In this document: positions 1-11,873 of the stretch, piece by piece
Layout: each line of letters opens with the position of its first letter
Numbering within the stretch: the first letter of the stretch is position 1
Source of the DNA: Planococcus citri
Taxonomy: Eukaryota; Arthropoda; Insecta; Hemiptera; Pseudococcidae
Assembly (NCBI RefSeq): GCF_950023065.1
Contig: NC_088681.1
Span: 15,066,001 to 15,130,000 of the forward strand
Length of the DNA stretch: 64,000 bases
Direction of reading: 5' to 3'
The notes under the pieces: generated by a model
Database searches by the model: none
Seen by the model: only the letters and a program-made list of their open reading frames with translations
Told to the model about the DNA's origin: nothing
Position numbers and translations under genes: made by a program

Positions 1-1960
1 TGAAAGGAGGAGAGGAGTTGCGATAAGGCCAATTTTTGGGCCCGGACAGTTATCCACTCGACCACTCTTAAAACCTTGTAATAAATATCCCAAATACGAG
101 TACGTGGTTAGCCAACCCAAAATTACAATTTTTGGGCTCAAGGGGTTCCCAAAATTGCGAATAAAAAATAATGTTAGGAACCACTGAATACCTACTTATT
201 ATTTTCAAAATATCTGTTTGAACCCGGTAAACCTTATGCGAGGGAATTTTTCTTATTGAGGACCCTCTGGGCGAAAATGAGGGGGGGTAATTTTTGGGAA
301 ATTTTGTACCTACCACTATTTTTCACCAATCCCTTTGAACCCCGCTAAAATGCTTTCTACAGTTTATTAGTATCTGAAATACCTACTTCCATTTTACCAA
401 ATTTTGAGCTCAATAAAATTTTGCGCTCTAGTAGAGTACTAAAAAATCTAATTTATCCATTTTTCGTAATTTCGATATTTTGGGAACCCCTCAAAAACCA
501 GAAACCTGCAATTTGCGCCTAACATAACGTTTTGAGGTTTATATTCAATCATCTAGAAGAAACTCACCCTGTATTCTTAATTTTGAACGTTTTTTTAGAG
601 CTCCCCTCCCCCACTTTAGGCGTTTATGCATATTTTTTCAAAGAAAATTTGAGAGTTTACATTTGAAACATCACACTAGCGAGTGCTAGATAATTTTTCA
701 TTCAAATTTCCTTGTAACATTCATTATTGAGCATTTTTGGGTCATATTCTAGTTTTTTGTAAATTTTATGCCCCAAAAAATCGAGTTTTTTCGTAAATTG
801 GCCATAAATTGAACTTTTCTGCTATTTTGGCTCCAAATGAAGAACTTTTCTGCAATTTTGAAGAAAAAGTAAATTTCAATTTTGCGATGTTGGTGTCGAA
901 AAAAAAACACGAATTTAGCTTTCTGAATTTTAGTTAACACCCATAAAAATGCTAAAAATTTGCGAAAAACCAGAATTTTTGAGTTAAATGTTTCTCCTCA
1001 TGCTTTGAATTGAACATTTTGAAATATTATTCAAACTATACCAGGATGTGAACGAAATCGACAAAAGTGGTTGAAAATCATTAAAAATGAAATAAAATTC
1101 ACGATTTTTCTGTTTTTCCGGGGGGGGAGGGAGTTTGGTAAAATGAAACTCACGACTCAAAATTATGCATTTTTCGGTGTCAAGGGTCTCTGTTGATTTG
1201 CATTTCTTTTCCCTTCTCAATTTGAGCGAAACCAAGCCGAATCGAAAGAAGATGCCCTTTTTTGGGACTTCCTTCCTCCCTCCTTCCCTCTCTTCCTTCC
1301 AATCAAAAATGCATTTCGATCTGTTTTCAATTTTTTTTTTCAATTTTGGAGGATAGAGTTTTTTTTTTTTTTTGTAGAATATGGTTCTATCTCAATCTAA
1401 AGTATATAGCTATCCACTTATCGAACACCCTGTACACAAGCATGATGGTAATGATGCGATTCTGCTGATAACTTATCACGTATTAATCACTTATATAGCT
1501 TCAATATTCAGCTAGGATGTAACTATTTGTAAGCGAATTAATTAATATACACGATTTGATAATACCTTAAGAATTTTCTGAAACGTGAATGGCCTGAATT
1601 TAATCTAAAGAGTGAGTGAGAGAAAACACTAGTGATTCGAATGTTTCTGATTTTATGACGAAGTTTGAATTGTCGGAGAAAAGTTGAAAAAACAGCGAGA
1701 AAATTTTATTACTCGAATGCTCAGTTTTACAGCATGTGCTGAGGGGGGAAATTTTGCATTTCAAAAACCAAAAACCTCGAATTTTTTCCAAGTGATAATT
1801 TTCCTCTCCCCTCTTCTATTGCACGCTACAAATTTATGGGAAGAAAGAGGAGGAATTGGAGGGGAGGAAGGGGTTGAATTTCAAAAATCGAAAACCTTGA
1901 ATTTTTTCCTGAATTTTTTTTCCAATTGATCATCTCCCTCCCCAGCAGAGAAGTTTGTTT
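1..1960. other. AT-rich low-complexity DNA, no gene
   Basis: Runs of A/T-rich degenerate sequence with short G-rich tracts such as the one near 1120-1131. Short open frames are present on both strands but have biased Phe/Lys/Ser composition and no recognisable domain. A roughly 115-bp segment occurs twice in tandem at about 1757-1815 and 1870-1940, both copies containing a phrase like TTTCAAAAAYCRAAAACC followed by a pyrimidine-rich CTCCC stretch. I see no RNA gene or regulatory structure that can be defended. Confidence 0.6.
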
Positions 1961-2560
1961 TTTGAGTTGAAATTCACATAAAACAAACCAAATTACTGAT
2001 TTGAACTGCAGTGTATCTCTATATCATTATGGAGATTTCTAGATGAATTCACTGTAATCAAATACACGTAGAAGTACGAATAGATTCTGCCAACTGCCAT
2101 CAACATCTTCGATTAATCTCCAGGTACAAACTATACACTACGCGAAGCAACACGTCACTAGATTACGATGATATACGATCCCTCCGTCACATGTGAACCT
2201 CTCCTTCTGCAGGTTTTGATTAACTACATCTTTACAATGTGTTTGCCAAATGAATCCCATATACCTGTATCTATACGTATTTCTTTCTACCTGTCCTCGC
2301 GATCCAATATCTTGGCGAATTTCAATCGGACGTGTGAATTAATGAAAACAAGTGCTTCGTATATGTTGTAAGGCGACACGCAGCGGCGCTAAAACATACC
2401 GACAACGGTACCGTAAGCCCTCCTCTTGTGTCGCACTGATTTAAGATCGATGATGGTTCATTATACCTAAATGTACCTATTCGATGTAAAGGTACCTGTA
2501 AAAGGTGGAAGAGGTCTCCAAAAAACATCGAGGGTGATTAAAATCGAGTAAAAATATCGA
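1960..2560. other. complex-sequence block, no gene recognised
   Basis: Less repetitive sequence with ordinary base composition and some CpG. Open frames here are under 70 codons and have no domain that I recognise. Nothing else is supportable. Confidence 0.5.
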
Positions 2561-3340
2561 AATCGTTGAATCAATTTTGTCATTGTCATTAACCAGGGTA
2601 AGTTTGGTTCCATTTTTCTGGGGGGGGGGGATTTTTTTTTAATCTATGAAATCGATTGATGGTCTTTTCAGACTGCAGATTTTCTCAGTTTTCATTTCTC
2701 GAAAAAAACGATTAAAATATATGGAGTTGAATGGGCAGAAATATTTTTTTCTAATTCGCCACAAAACTGGCCGAAAAAGTCACAAATGCATTAATTAAAT
2801 TTAAACTCATCGGCGATGAATTTCTTTTTAACCCATTTTGAGGCATTTTCTCCAAAACTGGAAAACCAAAAAATCCTCGGAGGCTCCAGAACAACTAAAA
2901 GCCACCAAAAATCGATTATGTTTGTTAAAAATGAAGTATCGAATGATTTACAATTTCTATCTCAGTTTGATTTTTTTCTAATGGATAATTGATCTCTGAT
3001 TTTTTTTAAGCTGAACTCCTAAAATTTACCTGGTGACGTATTTTCGGATGCTCTCTCGATTTTTCTTTGTCTAGTTGAAAACTTTTCTCTCAGTCAAGAT
3101 ACTTTTTCCTGAGGAGTGATATTTTTCGTCAATTTTTCCCCATTTTGCAACATTTTTGAATTCCAATGGTTTTTACTGTCTCTAAGAAAAGAGTTCAATT
3201 CTCTAAAATTTGAGCTCAACTTTGTAATTTTTGAACTTTTTGTTCAATTTTTTCGAATTTTTGTCGAAATTTTCACAATTTTAAAATTGGTACTTTCATT
3301 TTGCCCTTTACTTAACATCAGCGTCAATTTTAAATACTCT
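2560..3340. other. degenerate AT-rich repeat DNA
   Basis: Low-complexity TTTTCGAAAATT-type sequence with a G run at about 2621-2630. The 93-codon frame starting near 3116 is almost entirely Phe, Leu, Ile and Asn, as expected of T-rich DNA, so it is not called as a gene. Confidence 0.5.
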
Positions 3341-4810
3341 ACAGAATCTCTTCATCTATGCAATGGAATCCATGCAGCATCCAAGTCAGCTATATAGGTA
3401 AAAATACCTATCTGAGGAAAAAATACCTTCTTGTACGATTACATTACATGGAACCAATATGGTCTCAGTTCTGCTGCATCCTCCACCAAGACCATCGTAT
3501 GTACATCGGTGGTGTGGTTTTTAATTTAGAAAGAGGCGTATCCCGTTTTAAATGACCTCTATACTTTCCACTTTTAATTTAAATTAAATGATAGAAGAAA
3601 ACGATGCTGCTGATGACGACGATGTCGTTTTTATGCGCTCATCTCGAGACTCGAGCGAGGTGCCGTATAGCTACATATTTTTTTCAACTTCTCTCCCTGC
3701 GGTATGTATTATAAAGCTTCTCGTTGCCCGAGCCCGTGTGCCTTTACCTTACAGTTCGCCACCGTGGCCTGGCCATGTAATATTCACGTCACGAACTAGT
3801 CGCGATCAATGGTGAACACACGATAGTGTAGTCAATTTTGAACAGATATCTCCTCTTCGGTAATTAAACGTTGTGCTGGCGAGCAAATGAATTTTTTTCG
3901 CCGCATCCAATACCTATCTCATCGGTATACCTATAGGTATACATCTAATAACGTCACGAAAACATTTACAAATTGGTTATATGTTCGCGGTCGTTGGAGT
4001 ATCTACCAGAAAGAGGTGGGACTGATGTGAAAGACAATGGCAGAGAGTCGACGAGCTGCTGTAATCTCGTACCTTCGTGTCGTGTGTGATCGTCTCTGCC
4101 CATCTCAAGCTCAGCAGACCTGAGTTATTGCATTTTTTCCCTCACCAAATCGTCGTCGTATAATTACTTGGTTGGAAATCGTAAATCGTTTTAATTATTT
4201 TTCTCAAAGCTGGTCTCTCGATGGACTGTGTCCCTTTCTCGCACCTAGACTTCTCAATTGACCCTTTTCATCACCCTCTCGCTGCAGAGTCAGACGTCCA
4301 CTCGAGGTGACGGCGATTATTATTATAGTTATTTCGATTCCACGAACCGTTACAATTTTTACGCCCTCTCTAGTCTCTGGTGGTGGTAACTGGTAAGGTG
4401 TAAGTACATATGGAAAACACGGGTGACAAACACGGGTGGCGCCTACAACAACACACTCGTGTACGCGGAAATGTTCAACATATTTTGAAACGTGTCACGC
4501 GAACGCTTAAACTAAACAACCCAATTACACGCTATTCGAGTTAACGTTGTAACCGTTTATTCTATTTTTTTTTTATTATTATTCCAAGTCGCTTTTTTAT
4601 TAAAACACACCGGTCCCTTCGCCTTGCGTTGTTCTCCTACGTGTGTTTTTTTCCTCTCTTCTCTATTCATTAAATGGGCACCCAATATATACGATTGCTT
4701 TGCGCGTCTTATAATGCACTTGGCGTATTCTTTCTCCGATGGGTTCTTTATTTAAAACCAGCTCGCGTTCACACGCCATAAAGTTATTTTGTATCTATTA
4801 ACCGGGTACT
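3340..4810. other. complex CpG-containing block, no gene recognised
   Basis: Normal-complexity sequence with scattered CGTCGT words, the word ACCTATAGGTATAC near 3942 and no long open frame. The 75-codon frame at 3588-3815 begins with an acidic run encoded by GATGACGACGAT-type microsatellite-like DNA and resembles no family that I know. This may be regulatory or intronic sequence, but nothing in the sequence alone proves it. Confidence 0.45.
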
Positions 4811-5834
4811 GTAATTTATAATTTAAATTGAAAAAACAAATCTTCGATTTTGGGGTTGATTTTTTTTATTAACCGAGTTGTGTGCAGGGATAATGATAGT
4901 GCATTATTATCGTTTATATAATATGTAGTATAATGGTCGTTTGTGATTGTTTAAGAGGTGACGCGACCAGATGCGTGATTTCTTCGTATAATATCGATAA
5001 TTGAAAAATAAATATTCCGAGTGGTTTTTTAAATGGATTTGTGCTCTTTAGATTACCGCTGTGCTTGTTTACCTTTTTGGGAGTGTGAAAAATTATAAAA
5101 TGCATTTGTAGTCTAGGATGCACTGAGAAAAATTGCTCGGAAGTTGATCTATCGATTTTTCGGAGGGGGGGATTTGATGTCTCTGAGACCTTCGCAACGT
5201 TTAGTTCATAATTTTCTGATAGAAAGAACTGCATCCCAGAATTTGATTACCAAAGGAGTTGGGAATCAAATTATCAGCTGCGCTCTTGTCGATTTTAAAA
5301 CCTTTATCTATAATCGGAATTGGAAAATCACTGAAAAATATAAGAATCTCGTAGAAGGCTCCAAATCTGCTTGAAATGATGAAATTCGGTGTTGGTCAGA
5401 AACTGATTTTTAAAAAAAGTGGAAGTACAGTCTCTTTTGAAAGGAGAATTCAGAATCATGGATGTGTTTTTTACTTGAAAGTTTGATAAAATCATTGAAA
5501 AATTAGCGAAAAATGACAAAAAAAGATCAGAAACGAATCACTGGAAAATTGATTCAAAAACAATTCAAAACTTATTGAAAAATCGCCAGAAAGTAATTAG
5601 AGAAAAGATGACAGAAAATTGGTGTTTGAAAAAAAGTTACTGGGAGAAATCAAAAATTGATGGAAAAAGTTGCTAGAAAATTGGAAGGAATTACCAGACA
5701 ATTATAGAAAGGTCTCTAGAAATTTGCTTTGAGAATCCCTAGAAATTCTACTTGAAAAATTACTAGAGAATTAGTAAAAAAAAAACAACAAAATGATTAC
5801 AAAAATCGGTGTCCATGAATTAACAATGTTTTGT
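4810..5834. other. A-rich degenerate repeat DNA
   Basis: Degenerate GAAAAATT..AGAAAATTGG phrases repeat loosely from about 5460 to 5760. A short G run interrupts it at about 5163-5170. No gene is supported. Confidence 0.45.
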
Positions 5835-6283
5835 TTTGAAACCGGTTCATTGATTTGTAACCAGTTATCAAAAATTACCTGAAAATTGGAGGTAGAAAAA
5901 AAGCTCAAAACAAAAATTATAGGGTGTGAAAAATTGAATGACACAATTCTGTAGAATCACATTTTGAAACCGGTTCATTGGTTTTGGTTCACATTTAGCA
6001 ACCAGTTTTTGACAATCACCTTGAAATTCGAGGTAGAAAGAAAAGCTGGAAACAAAAGTTGTAGAGCGTGAAAAATTGAACTATTTTCGCCAATTGAGTT
6101 TTGAAACCGGTTCATTAATTCGCAACCAGTTGTCAAAAATTACCTAAAAATCGAAGATATAGAAAAAAGCTTGAAATGAAAGTTGCAGAGGCAGCGTGAA
6201 AAATTAAACCACATATTTTCGCCTATATTGGATTTTGAAACCTGTTCATTAAGTAATTTGAAACCAGTTATCGAAATTTACCT
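5835..6283 (-). repeat. left arm of palindromic satellite array
   Basis: Four units with starts about 128-136 bp apart carry the landmark GAAACCGGTTCATT (near 5838, 5966, 6102, and a GAAACCTGTTCATT variant near 6237). When reverse-complemented, each unit aligns well with the units of the right arm. For example, 5938-6080 reversed matches about 6745-6880 through the phrases CACGCTCTRCAACTTTTGTTT and AAAAACTGGTTGCTAAATG. The arm therefore points in the opposite direction to 6284-7375. Confidence 0.85.
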
Positions 6284-7375
6284 AGTTGCGAATTGATGAA
6301 CCGGTTTTAAAATGTGATTAAACAGAATTGTGTAATTTTTCAAGCCCTACAACTTTTGTATTAAGCTTTTATCTCTATTTTCAATTTTTGGGTAATTTTT
6401 GATGACTGGTTGCAAATTACTAAACATGGTTTCAAATTAGTGAACCGGTTTCAAGATTCGATTAGCAAAAATAGTTCCATTATTCACGTTCTGCAACTTT
6501 TGTTTCAAGTTTTTTTTCTCTATCCCCAATTTTTAGGCGATTGTGAAAAACTGGTTGCTAAATGGGAACCAATGAACCGGTTTCAAAATGTGATTAGACA
6601 GAATTGTGTAATTTTTCAAGCCTTACAACTTTTGTATCAAGCTTTTATCTCTACCTATTTCCAATTTTTGGGTAATTTTTAATGACTGGTTGCAAATTAC
6701 TAAACTGGTTTCAAATTTGTGAACCGGTTTCAAGATTCGATTAGTGAAAACAGTTCAATTTTTCACGCTCTGCAACTTTTGTTTCAAGTTTTTTTTCTCT
6801 TTTTTCAAGTTTTAGATGATTGTCAAAAACTGGTTGCTAAATGCGAACCAATGAACCAGTTTCAAAATGTGATTAGACAGATTTGTGTAATTTTTCATGC
6901 CCTACAACTTTTGTACCAAGCTTTTTTCTCTATTTCCAATTTTTGGGTAATTTTTGATAACCGGTTGCAAATTGGTGAACCGGTTTCAAGTTTCGATTAG
7001 CAAAAATAGTTCAATTGTTCACGCTCTGCAACTGTTGTTTCAAGTTTTTTTCTCTATCGCCAATTTTTAGGCGATTGTGAAAAACTGGTTGCCAAATGGG
7101 AACCAATGAACCGGTTTCAAAATGTGATTAGACAGAATTGTGTAATTTTTCAAGCCCCACAACTTCTTTATCAAGTTTTTTTCTCTATTTCCAATTTTTA
7201 GGCGATTGTGAAAAACTGGTTGCCAAATGGGAACCAATGAACCGGTTTCAAAATGTGATTAGACAGAATTGTGTAATTTTTCAAGCCCTACAACTTCTGT
7301 ATCAAGCTTTTTTCTCTATTTCCAATTTTTGGGTAATTTTTGTTAACTGCTTGCAAATTAATGAACCGGTTTCAA
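6284..7375 (+). repeat. right arm of palindromic satellite array
   Basis: Nine units each open with GAACCGGTTT or a close variant, at 6298, 6442, 6574, 6721, 6853, 6977, 7108, 7239 and 7363. Spacings are 144, 132, 147, 132, 124, 131, 131 and 124 bp. Two unit types can be told apart: one continues into AATGTGATTAGACAGAATTG, the other into AAGATTCGATTAG. They alternate in the first part of the array, which looks like a dimeric higher-order repeat, and the second type drops out toward the right end. Open frames of up to 112 codons inside it are by-products of the repeat. Confidence 0.9.
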
Positions 7376-8648
7376 AAAATTCACATCACGTTTTGGTCGC
7401 CTTGGTGTGTAGGATACATTGCGCTAATAAAAACCGGATCAAATTTTTTGACCAACCCGGTTTTTCAATAGCATGAGCCTGAAATTTTCAAGGTCGTTTT
7501 TGAAAGCCCAAATCACCGTGCACTACTTTCTTGACATACTGTCTATGATTCAAAAACTTCTTTGAAAAGCAGACTTCACCTCCCCGCTTCCTCCCCTCCA
7601 CCAGTCTTGTTGAGGAATCGAATTGAATAGAATTTTGTCAGTATTCGCAGCAAACCATTACCTATAGCTCATTCGAATCATGAAAAATGTACTCCAGAAT
7701 CGAAATCTGACCCGTATGATAAATCACAACTTCGGATCAAGGTCCACATTGATCAATTCGCACTGTCCACTCGTACACTCCCAGCAAAGAGACAAGGAAA
7801 CACGATCAACTATAGACAAATCTACAATACATGTAGACGACAACGATAACCAGCAAGATGCATATGTGGGAGCAAGGCGACAGGGGACACTGGCAGATAA
7901 CTTCTTCTTGCGCAGAGCTGATTACGTTCCATCTATTATGTTCGGTTTAACGCTGCTGCACGTCAATTTTGATCTATACGGTTAATCTGTGGACTGCTGT
8001 GGCTGCGGTCGCCGTGCAACATAGGTACAGTCGCGATAACCTTGTATTACTCGTATATACAGTACGAGTATAAAGGTGTAGGTACACCATGGCTGCAGCA
8101 GTAGTGAGTATATATAGTGAGTGAGTGCACGTAACACGTTAAAGGTATTGCGGTTAATTGAGTAGTATTTGCGGTATACTTCTAAGCAGCCAGCGCACAT
8201 ACACTCGTATATAGTATTTGTATCTACGAGTACTATAGACCATAGTATTCTTGCGGTGGCGAAGCGAATAGCCCATGGGTGTTGCGGTGGAACGTGAAAT
8301 CACGCGTACTTGTCGTCTTCGCGTCCGTCCAGTCCCAGTCCAGCATCTCATACTAGTACTTATTGTATACAGCTATTACTATATTGCAAGTGCTTAATGC
8401 TCTTCCGCGATTAACGAGCCAGTTTGCAATAATAAAGAATGCGTCAACGTCGTCGTCGTCATCTTCTCTTCGTCTTTCATCTCCTTCAGCTGCTGTGATG
8501 CTGATGGTGATGATGATGGAAAGAACAACATTCGTCGTCGTGCATGGTGACATAGCAGAAAACTACGTTGGCGGCGTGTCATCGTAATTCCAAATCTACG
8601 ACCACCGACTACATACATAAAGATGAAAAAGCAACGAAATTTTTTTTT
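7376..8648. other. complex block with CGTCGT microsatellite, no gene recognised
   Basis: Non-repetitive sequence with several TACTCGTA/TACGAGTA words (about 8048, 8062, 8225) and a CGTCGTCGTCGTC tract near 8449-8462. Frames of up to 101 codons exist on both strands but show no known domain. It may hold regulatory DNA; this is not shown by the sequence alone. Confidence 0.45.
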
Positions 8649-8954
8649 CATTATACATGCTACGAAAGTATAAGTTTTCCGCCCTCCGTGCATGCTACGA
8701 AAATGCTCTATGTTTACCCGGCCCGAAAATGAACATCTTTTAACTTTTAAAGCGCTCTGGAGGCGGAAAAAAGCATTTTACGGAAATATAAAGTCGAGGA
8801 AAATTGTAGAGAATTAAATTTCCAATCGACATAATGTCTTTAGTTTTTTTCTATGAGGCTTAGTATTCGATATATTTACCATGCAAAAAAGGGGTCATAC
8901 TCATCACTTCAACCAAAAACGGGCGTAAAACTTATTTTCGTAGCATGAATAATG
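8649..8954. mobile_element. MITE-like element with about 35-bp terminal inverted repeats
   Basis: The left end (8649-8684) and the reverse complement of the right end (8921-8954) match almost perfectly: CATTATNCATGCTACGAAA, then TAAGTTTTNCGCCC, with a 2-bp length difference in between. A second internal copy of CATGCTACGAAAA lies at about 8691. There is no coding sequence inside. The interior around 8800-8870 (TAGAGAATTAAATTT and following) has a diverged relative at about 25045-25110, so at least part of it is dispersed. Flanking A/T tracts prevent a confident target duplication. A non-autonomous DNA transposon is the simplest reading; the superfamily is unknown. Confidence 0.75.
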
Positions 8955-8959
8955 AAAAA

Positions 8960-9089
8960 TATGTTACAATGCAAGAAGCGACGTGAAGAATGTTTGGTCT
9001 CGTGCTTTAACTCCCCTCGCCTTCGGCTCGGCGAGTCAAATTGCACTTGACCAAACATACTTCACTTTCGCTCCTTGTATTGTAATATA
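8960..9089. repeat. long near-perfect hairpin with GGCGAG apex
   Basis: The left arm from 8962 (TGTTACAATGCAAGAAGCGA...) pairs with the right arm ending at about 9088 (...TCGCTCCTTGTATTGTAATA) over roughly 58 positions with few mismatches. The block TGTTTGGTC/GACCAAACA pairs perfectly. The apex is CTCGCC-TTCGGCT-CGGCGAG. It lies immediately beside the TIR element at 8649-8954. It could be a foldback element, an internal part of a larger transposon, or a long hairpin-RNA precursor. Confidence 0.8.
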
Positions 9090-10735
9090 CTATTTCCAAC
9101 GCAAATGAACGGCCGCAGGAGTACAATTAGCGACTTGATTCAAGGTTAAGGCGAAGGTCATCTATGTAATACACATTAACGAGCCATTGTGTGTATGTAA
9201 GTCTCAGGTACCTTACCTATGCTCGTATCTCCGACACTGGCAGAGAGTCTTATTACCTCATCAGCCACATGCCTATATGATACTTAAAGTACTACAAATA
9301 GATTCGTATATGAGTATTTGTACTTACAGTGTATCCACCTTTTGCTCTTGGTACATGGGGCACATGTGTCGCCGCCGCAATCTAGATGCCACAGCGTTAC
9401 TGCCGCCATATCCCGCTGCAGTTATTGATTAGCCTTATTATTCATCGTCTTAACAATCGACCATACGCCTTCGCCGCCACCGCAGCAGCACCGGCAGCCG
9501 CAGCCGTCGCGCGTGTAATTCATTGTGTCACCTCGCGGCTAGAATTGTCTCTTTTGTACCCACATTTCGTATTTAGAGCCGAAGACGCGGACACCGCCTG
9601 CGTCGTCGGTATTGTCATAGATATAGTCTTCGTCGTCGTCGTCGTCATCAACAGCATCATCATCATCATTATCATCATCTTATGGGCTCGTATACCGGCG
9701 CGAAATTTACTTATCGTTGGAATGCTCGTCCTCTTTTATTGATAGAAATAACTCGTCTCGTATTGGCAAATCATCGATCATTCTATTTGATCCACATCCA
9801 GCTCCCAATTCCGATCCAATCTTCATCCAGGGCCTCTACCAAGTATCCCTTCTGATACAAAGTATATGAGGCGAAGGTGGTCTCAAATTACACACTGTAG
9901 CAGACAGCACGGCTTTCATAAACCTATCTTGGTCCGATAGTAATTAAAAAGAAGGGAAAAAATGTTCAACTTTATTATAATTACGATTACGGTAAAAGAT
10001 CTAATTAACCAGGTCGTTCCTCCTCGTCCAGCACGCATATCTACACCGTCTACACAAAATCTCGCAGAACCACTAACACGCCTACTACACAGCTCCGCAT
10101 CCACAACACTATACCTATCCATATCTCAAACACACACAAAATCGTCTTCACGAAATTTCACACACTGCCACTCTCTCGGAATACTTTATACTTATATGTA
10201 CTTAAACCATACTATAATTTCCACTCGCACGAAACAGCCAATTTACACACCACGTAGTCGAACGTATCCTCAGCAGCATACCTCATACTATGTTGAGCAT
10301 GTACCTGTGTTCTTTTCCCTTTCATTGATGATGCAGCTAGTCCACTACGAGGACCAGTGTGTGTGAGTACGATTAATTAAAAAAATTTCGAATAAACTCG
10401 TTTGCATGGAAGAACGCGAATGTGAAAAAAACACTTTGTACATGGGAGGATGGTACACGACCGATCGGGAATTAATTTTTTTCGACACGATTTCAATGAG
10501 TATACCGAAAATTTTACCTCTTATCGATTTGTGTCTTTAATTTTATAGTAGGTGTGGTTTCGTACTCGCGTGTTGCTATGCGGCTTTAGTATATAGAAGA
10601 AACGATGTAATTTGAAGGTATACCACTGTAGATATACAATATGAACGTGAAAAAGCCCTGTATAGGTATCATAATTATAGGTAAATTGGGTTTCTGACGT
10701 GAGATGAACCAAAACAGAGCTGAAATTCTGACCAA
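9090..10735. other. complex block with trinucleotide microsatellites, no gene recognised
   Basis: Normal-complexity sequence. A compound CGTCGT/CATCATCAT tract runs from about 9627 to 9681. The 118- and 134-codon frames at 9386-9742 and 9962-10366 are rich in Ala, Val, Ile, Ser and Thr because of trinucleotide repeats, and they lack recognisable domains. Confidence 0.45.
9627..9681. repeat. CGT/CAT compound microsatellite
   Basis: CGTCGTCGTCGTCGTCATC is followed by CATCATCATCATCATTATC-type repeats. It accounts for the Val/Ile-rich stretch in the overlapping open frame. Confidence 0.85.
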
Positions 10736-10784
10736 TAATACCTATACTTTGAAGTTACAAGATTTGATTTTAATCAAAGCACCC

Positions 10785-11290
10785 CCCCCCACCCAAATCG
10801 GTAAATTATTCGAAATTTTTGGTAAATCACTGATTGTGCCTTAATTCACAAATATTATGTTGACAGAATTATTAGTAATTCTTTGGTAAACTATTGGTAA
10901 TTTTTTTTGGGTAATTACCTATTGTTTTTTTAGAGAGGGGAAGGGGAGGGAGGTTTTCAGCACTTTTTTTGGTCAATCATTGGCAATTTTTTAGTAAATT
11001 ACTGGTATTTTTTTTTTTTTTTTTTGGTAAACTACTGAAATCTTTTTTGTTTTTTAGTTTTTTTTTGGAGAGAGGGAGGGAGGGAGGGAGGGGGGGAATC
11101 ACAAGTAATGTTTTGGTAAATTTCCAGTAATTTTTTGATCCCTACTAGTATTTTTTTTATGAATAAGTAGTTTTTTTTTGATAAATTACCAACCAGTATT
11201 TTAAAAAAATAATTTCTTTGATTTTTTTTTGTAAATTACCTACTAATTAGTGATTTTTTTGGAAAATTACTTGTAATTTTTTTGGTTTAA
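10785..11290 (+). repeat. degenerate GGTAAATTACTNGTAATTTTTT array
   Basis: Many imperfect copies of a 25-35 bp phrase built on GGTAAATTACTGGTAATTTTTT run through this stretch, separated by T runs and a GGGAGGGAGGGAGGG tract near 11070-11095. The same phrase appears in the opposite orientation at 12215-12375, on the other side of the LTR-type element. Confidence 0.7.
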
Positions 11291-11296
11291 GGGTAG

Positions 11297-11715
11297 AGGC
11301 ACCAAATATGGACCACTTTTTTGGAGGATTGCCACTTGAAAACTATAGGGGATAGAAACCTCCACAAAGGCTTAAAATAAAGTTCCATCCTTCCCTTAAC
11401 ACTGTACAAAACTTCAGGGGTGAAGGTCAACTTTAAGTACATATGTTGTTTTTATTGTTGAGTGATGAGTGTCAAAATGACAGTTTGAAATTTTGGACGC
11501 CTAATATACTAGACCACCTATAAAATTTTAAAATAAACATACTTTTACATTTTTCAAAAGGTCATATCATATTTATTTGTAGAAAATGGAAATGAACAAA
11601 AAAACATATTCTAAGCAGTTCAGGTTAATTTTGAATATATTTTTTTAAATTGTTGAATGACGAGTGTCAAAATAACCATTCAAAATTTTGGACACCTAAT
11701 ATGAACTACCTAAAG
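11297..11715 (+). repeat. imperfect tandem repeat of about 190 bp
   Basis: The phrase GACACCTAATATGAACTACC or a close variant recurs near 11301, 11497 and 11688. The last two copies are also preceded by TTGTTGARTGAYGAGTGTCA (about 11454 and 11651), giving a period of about 190-196 bp. It sits just upstream of the small LTR-type element. No coding function is seen. Confidence 0.65.
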
Positions 11716-11765
11716 GGATGGCACCCGGTGGTTTTTTTTGGTGGTCTATGCAAGGTTAAAATAAT

Positions 11766-11838
11766 TGTGTTGAATGACCACTTTATTTTCTATCCCTGCA
11801 GATGATTCTTTATATTGCACGATACGTCTCATGCGATA
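11766..11838 (+). repeat. left 73-bp terminal repeat
   Basis: Runs from TGTGTTGAATGACC to GTCTCATGCGATA. It is the same length as the right copy and identical at 69 of 73 positions. Confidence 0.75.
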
Positions 11839-11839
11839 T

Positions 11840-11873
11840 TGGCGCCCAACGTGGGGTACGAACCCACGACCCT
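11840..11873 (+). promoter_or_regulatory. tRNA-Lys primer-binding site with extended tRNA match
   Basis: TGGCGCCCAACGTGGGG is complementary to the CCA end, acceptor arm and T stem of animal tRNA-Lys(CUU). The match continues past the usual 18 nt through the whole T arm (ACGAACCCACGACCCTG). Differences from the tRNA sequence known to me fall at tRNA positions 58 and 59, where A58 is normally methylated. Read on the minus strand, this is the 3' part of a tRNA-Lys ending in CCA. It is not a complete tRNA gene, since the anticodon arm and 5' half are missing. Confidence 0.8.

Noticed and set aside
6410..7476. Several 90-112 codon frames with repeated MNRFQ..QLL motifs
   Set aside because: Translation of the satellite units; the apparent protein repeat simply follows the DNA repeat.
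9386..10366. 118- and 134-codon frames
   Set aside because: Ala/Val/Ile/Ser/Thr-rich runs come from trinucleotide microsatellites; overlapping frames exist on the other strand.
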